Shown in pieces: positions 63,250-64,000 of a DNA stretch of 64,000 nucleotides. The DNA lies in NCBI GenBank assembly GCA_022825925.1, contig JAJDVW010000016.1, positions 62,001 to 126,000 of the forward strand, read 5' to 3'. Origin of the DNA: Pseudomonadales bacterium (GTDB lineage Bacteria; Pseudomonadota; Gammaproteobacteria; Pseudomonadales; Azotimanducaceae). How positions within the stretch are numbered: the first letter of the stretch is position 1; every line of letters starts with the position of its first letter. A model generated the notes under the pieces. It was not told the DNA's origin and did no database searches. It saw nothing but the letters and a program-made list of their open reading frames with translations. Made by a program: the position numbers and the translations under genes.

Positions 63250-64000
63250 TCATATCGCTCCCGCTTCCGCCAGGGCGTCGATCGCCGCTTCGTCGTAACC
63301 CGCCTCGGCGAGGATCTCCCGAGTGTGCTCCCCGAGCGCCGGGGTGGGCCGCCGGACGGTGAACGCGCTGCCGCTCATCCGGACCGGCTGCGCGACGAGT
63401 TCTATGTCCCCGAGTTCCGGATGGCGCACGGGCGCCGCCATGCCGAGGTGCCGCACCTGCGGGTCGTCGAACACCTCGTCGACGGAGTAGATGTACCCGG
63501 CCGGCACCCCGGCGGCGTTGAAGGTCTCGACCCACTCGCGGCTCGACCGGGTGCGCGTGATCTCGGCAATCTCGGCGTTCATGGCCTCGCGGTTCGCGGA
63601 GCGGGCCGCCGACGTGGCGTAGGCGGCGTCGGTCATCCAGTCCGGGCGTCCCATCACCGTGCAGAAGCGCTCGTAGATGGCGTCGCCGGTGGCGGCGATG
63701 TTGATGTGGCCGTCCCGCGTCTCGAAGACGCCCGTCGGGATCGCGGTGGGGTGGTCGTTGCCGGCCTGGCCCGGCACTTCGCGGTCGAGCAGCCAGCGCT
63801 CGGCCTGGAAGTCGAGCATCGCGACCTGTGCCTGCAGGAGGGAGCACTGCACCCACTGGCCGGCGCCGGTGCGTTCGCGCGCCACGAGCGCCGTCAGGAT
63901 GCCGATGGCCGTGTACAGCCCCGCGGCGAGGTCGGCCACCGGGATGCCGGCGCGCATCGGACCCTGGCCGGGGGCGCCGGTGATGGACATGAGGCCGCCC
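63250..64000 (-). CDS. CaiB/BaiF family CoA-transferase (partial, cut by window end)
   Basis: About 250 C-terminal residues are in the window; the frame continues past 64000 (GGLMSITGAPGQGPMRAGIP is a typical family segment, so the start lies beyond). Other family blocks: ALVARERTGAGQWVQCSLLQAQ, GHINIAATGDAIYERFC and the terminal TPALGEHTREILAEAGYDE. Class III CoA-transferases move CoA between carboxylates or amines such as carnitine or bile acids. Substrate cannot be named. Confidence 0.93.
   Translation of the reverse strand, partial: GGLMSITGAPGQGPMRAGIPVADLAAGLYTAIGILTALVARERTGAGQWVQCSLLQAQVAMLDFQAERWLLDREVPGQAGNDHPTAIPTGVFETRDGHINIAATGDAIYERFCTVMGRPDWMTDAAYATSAARSANREAMNAEIAEITRTRSSREWVETFNAAGVPAGYIYSVDEVFDDPQVRHLGMAAPVRHPELGDIELVAQPVRMSGSAFTVRRPTPALGEHTREILAEAGYDEAAIDALAEAGAI

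Noticed and set aside
1-64000. tRNA, rRNA and prophage genes
   Set aside because: No cloverleaf-like sequence, rRNA block, integrase, terminase or capsid gene was recognised by eye.

Overview
This is a roughly 64 kb stretch of a high-GC, gene-dense bacterial chromosome. Two conserved blocks point to an uncultured gammaproteobacterium: a rhodanese (YibN-like) gene with secB on one strand, facing gpmI-envC-(ctpA) on the other, an order familiar from Gammaproteobacteria. The surrounding genes (CaiB/BaiF CoA-transferase, several acyl-CoA dehydrogenases, a fused enoyl-CoA hydratase/3-hydroxyacyl-CoA dehydrogenase, amidase, D-aminoacylase, DUF3604, PhoX) suggest a heterotroph using organic acids, amides and lipids; a marine or host-associated habitat is inference only. 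No tRNA, rRNA, CRISPR array, transposase or phage gene was seen. Many same-strand neighbours share a GTGA, ATGA or TTGA stop/start overlap, so translational coupling is common.

Layout. 0-5.5 kb: a large multidomain NTPase coupled to a HEPN-type protein, then a DUF234-like remnant; this is the best candidate for an undescribed conflict system. 5.5-13.1 kb (minus strand): secreted M28 peptidase, di-haem cytochrome-like protein, frameshifted PhoX phosphatase, lysophospholipid-type acyltransferase and DUF1295 membrane enzyme. 13.1-20.1 kb: paired acyl-CoA dehydrogenases, NAD+ synthetase, a metallo-beta-lactamase-fold protein, the 38-residue ribosomal protein THX, a CDP-alcohol phosphotransferase and a nitroreductase. 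20.1-27.6 kb: a GT2 glycosyltransferase, a scar of two truncated genes, D-aminoacylase, amidase and DUF3604 protein. 27.6-29.5 kb: a type II restriction-modification pair of Eco29kI type. 29.7-38.2 kb: the fatty-acid oxidation fusion, a lone AAA ATPase behind a palindrome, two lipoproteins, and a hexosaminidase, hexosamine-kinase-like and SIS group.

38.3-45.5 kb: a complete type I Zorya anti-phage operon (zorABCD, minus strand). 45.7-53.5 kb: CCA-adding enzyme, small protein plus NYN nuclease, TPP enzyme, a coupled GNAT/DUF427/unknown/cystathionine gamma-synthase-like run and another acyl-CoA dehydrogenase. 53.6-60 kb: trmL, secB, rhodanese, gpmI, envC, homocysteine methyltransferase-like protein, ctpA. 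60-64 kb: a RES/Xre toxin-antitoxin pair with dyad operator, a HipA-like kinase with partner, a CoA-transferase 3' relic, and an intact CoA-transferase cut by the window end.

The window therefore holds four clear or likely defence or conflict modules (NTPase-HEPN, Eco29kI-type RM, Zorya, RES/Xre) and two weaker ones (HipA-like pair, NYN pair), scattered among metabolic genes rather than in one island.
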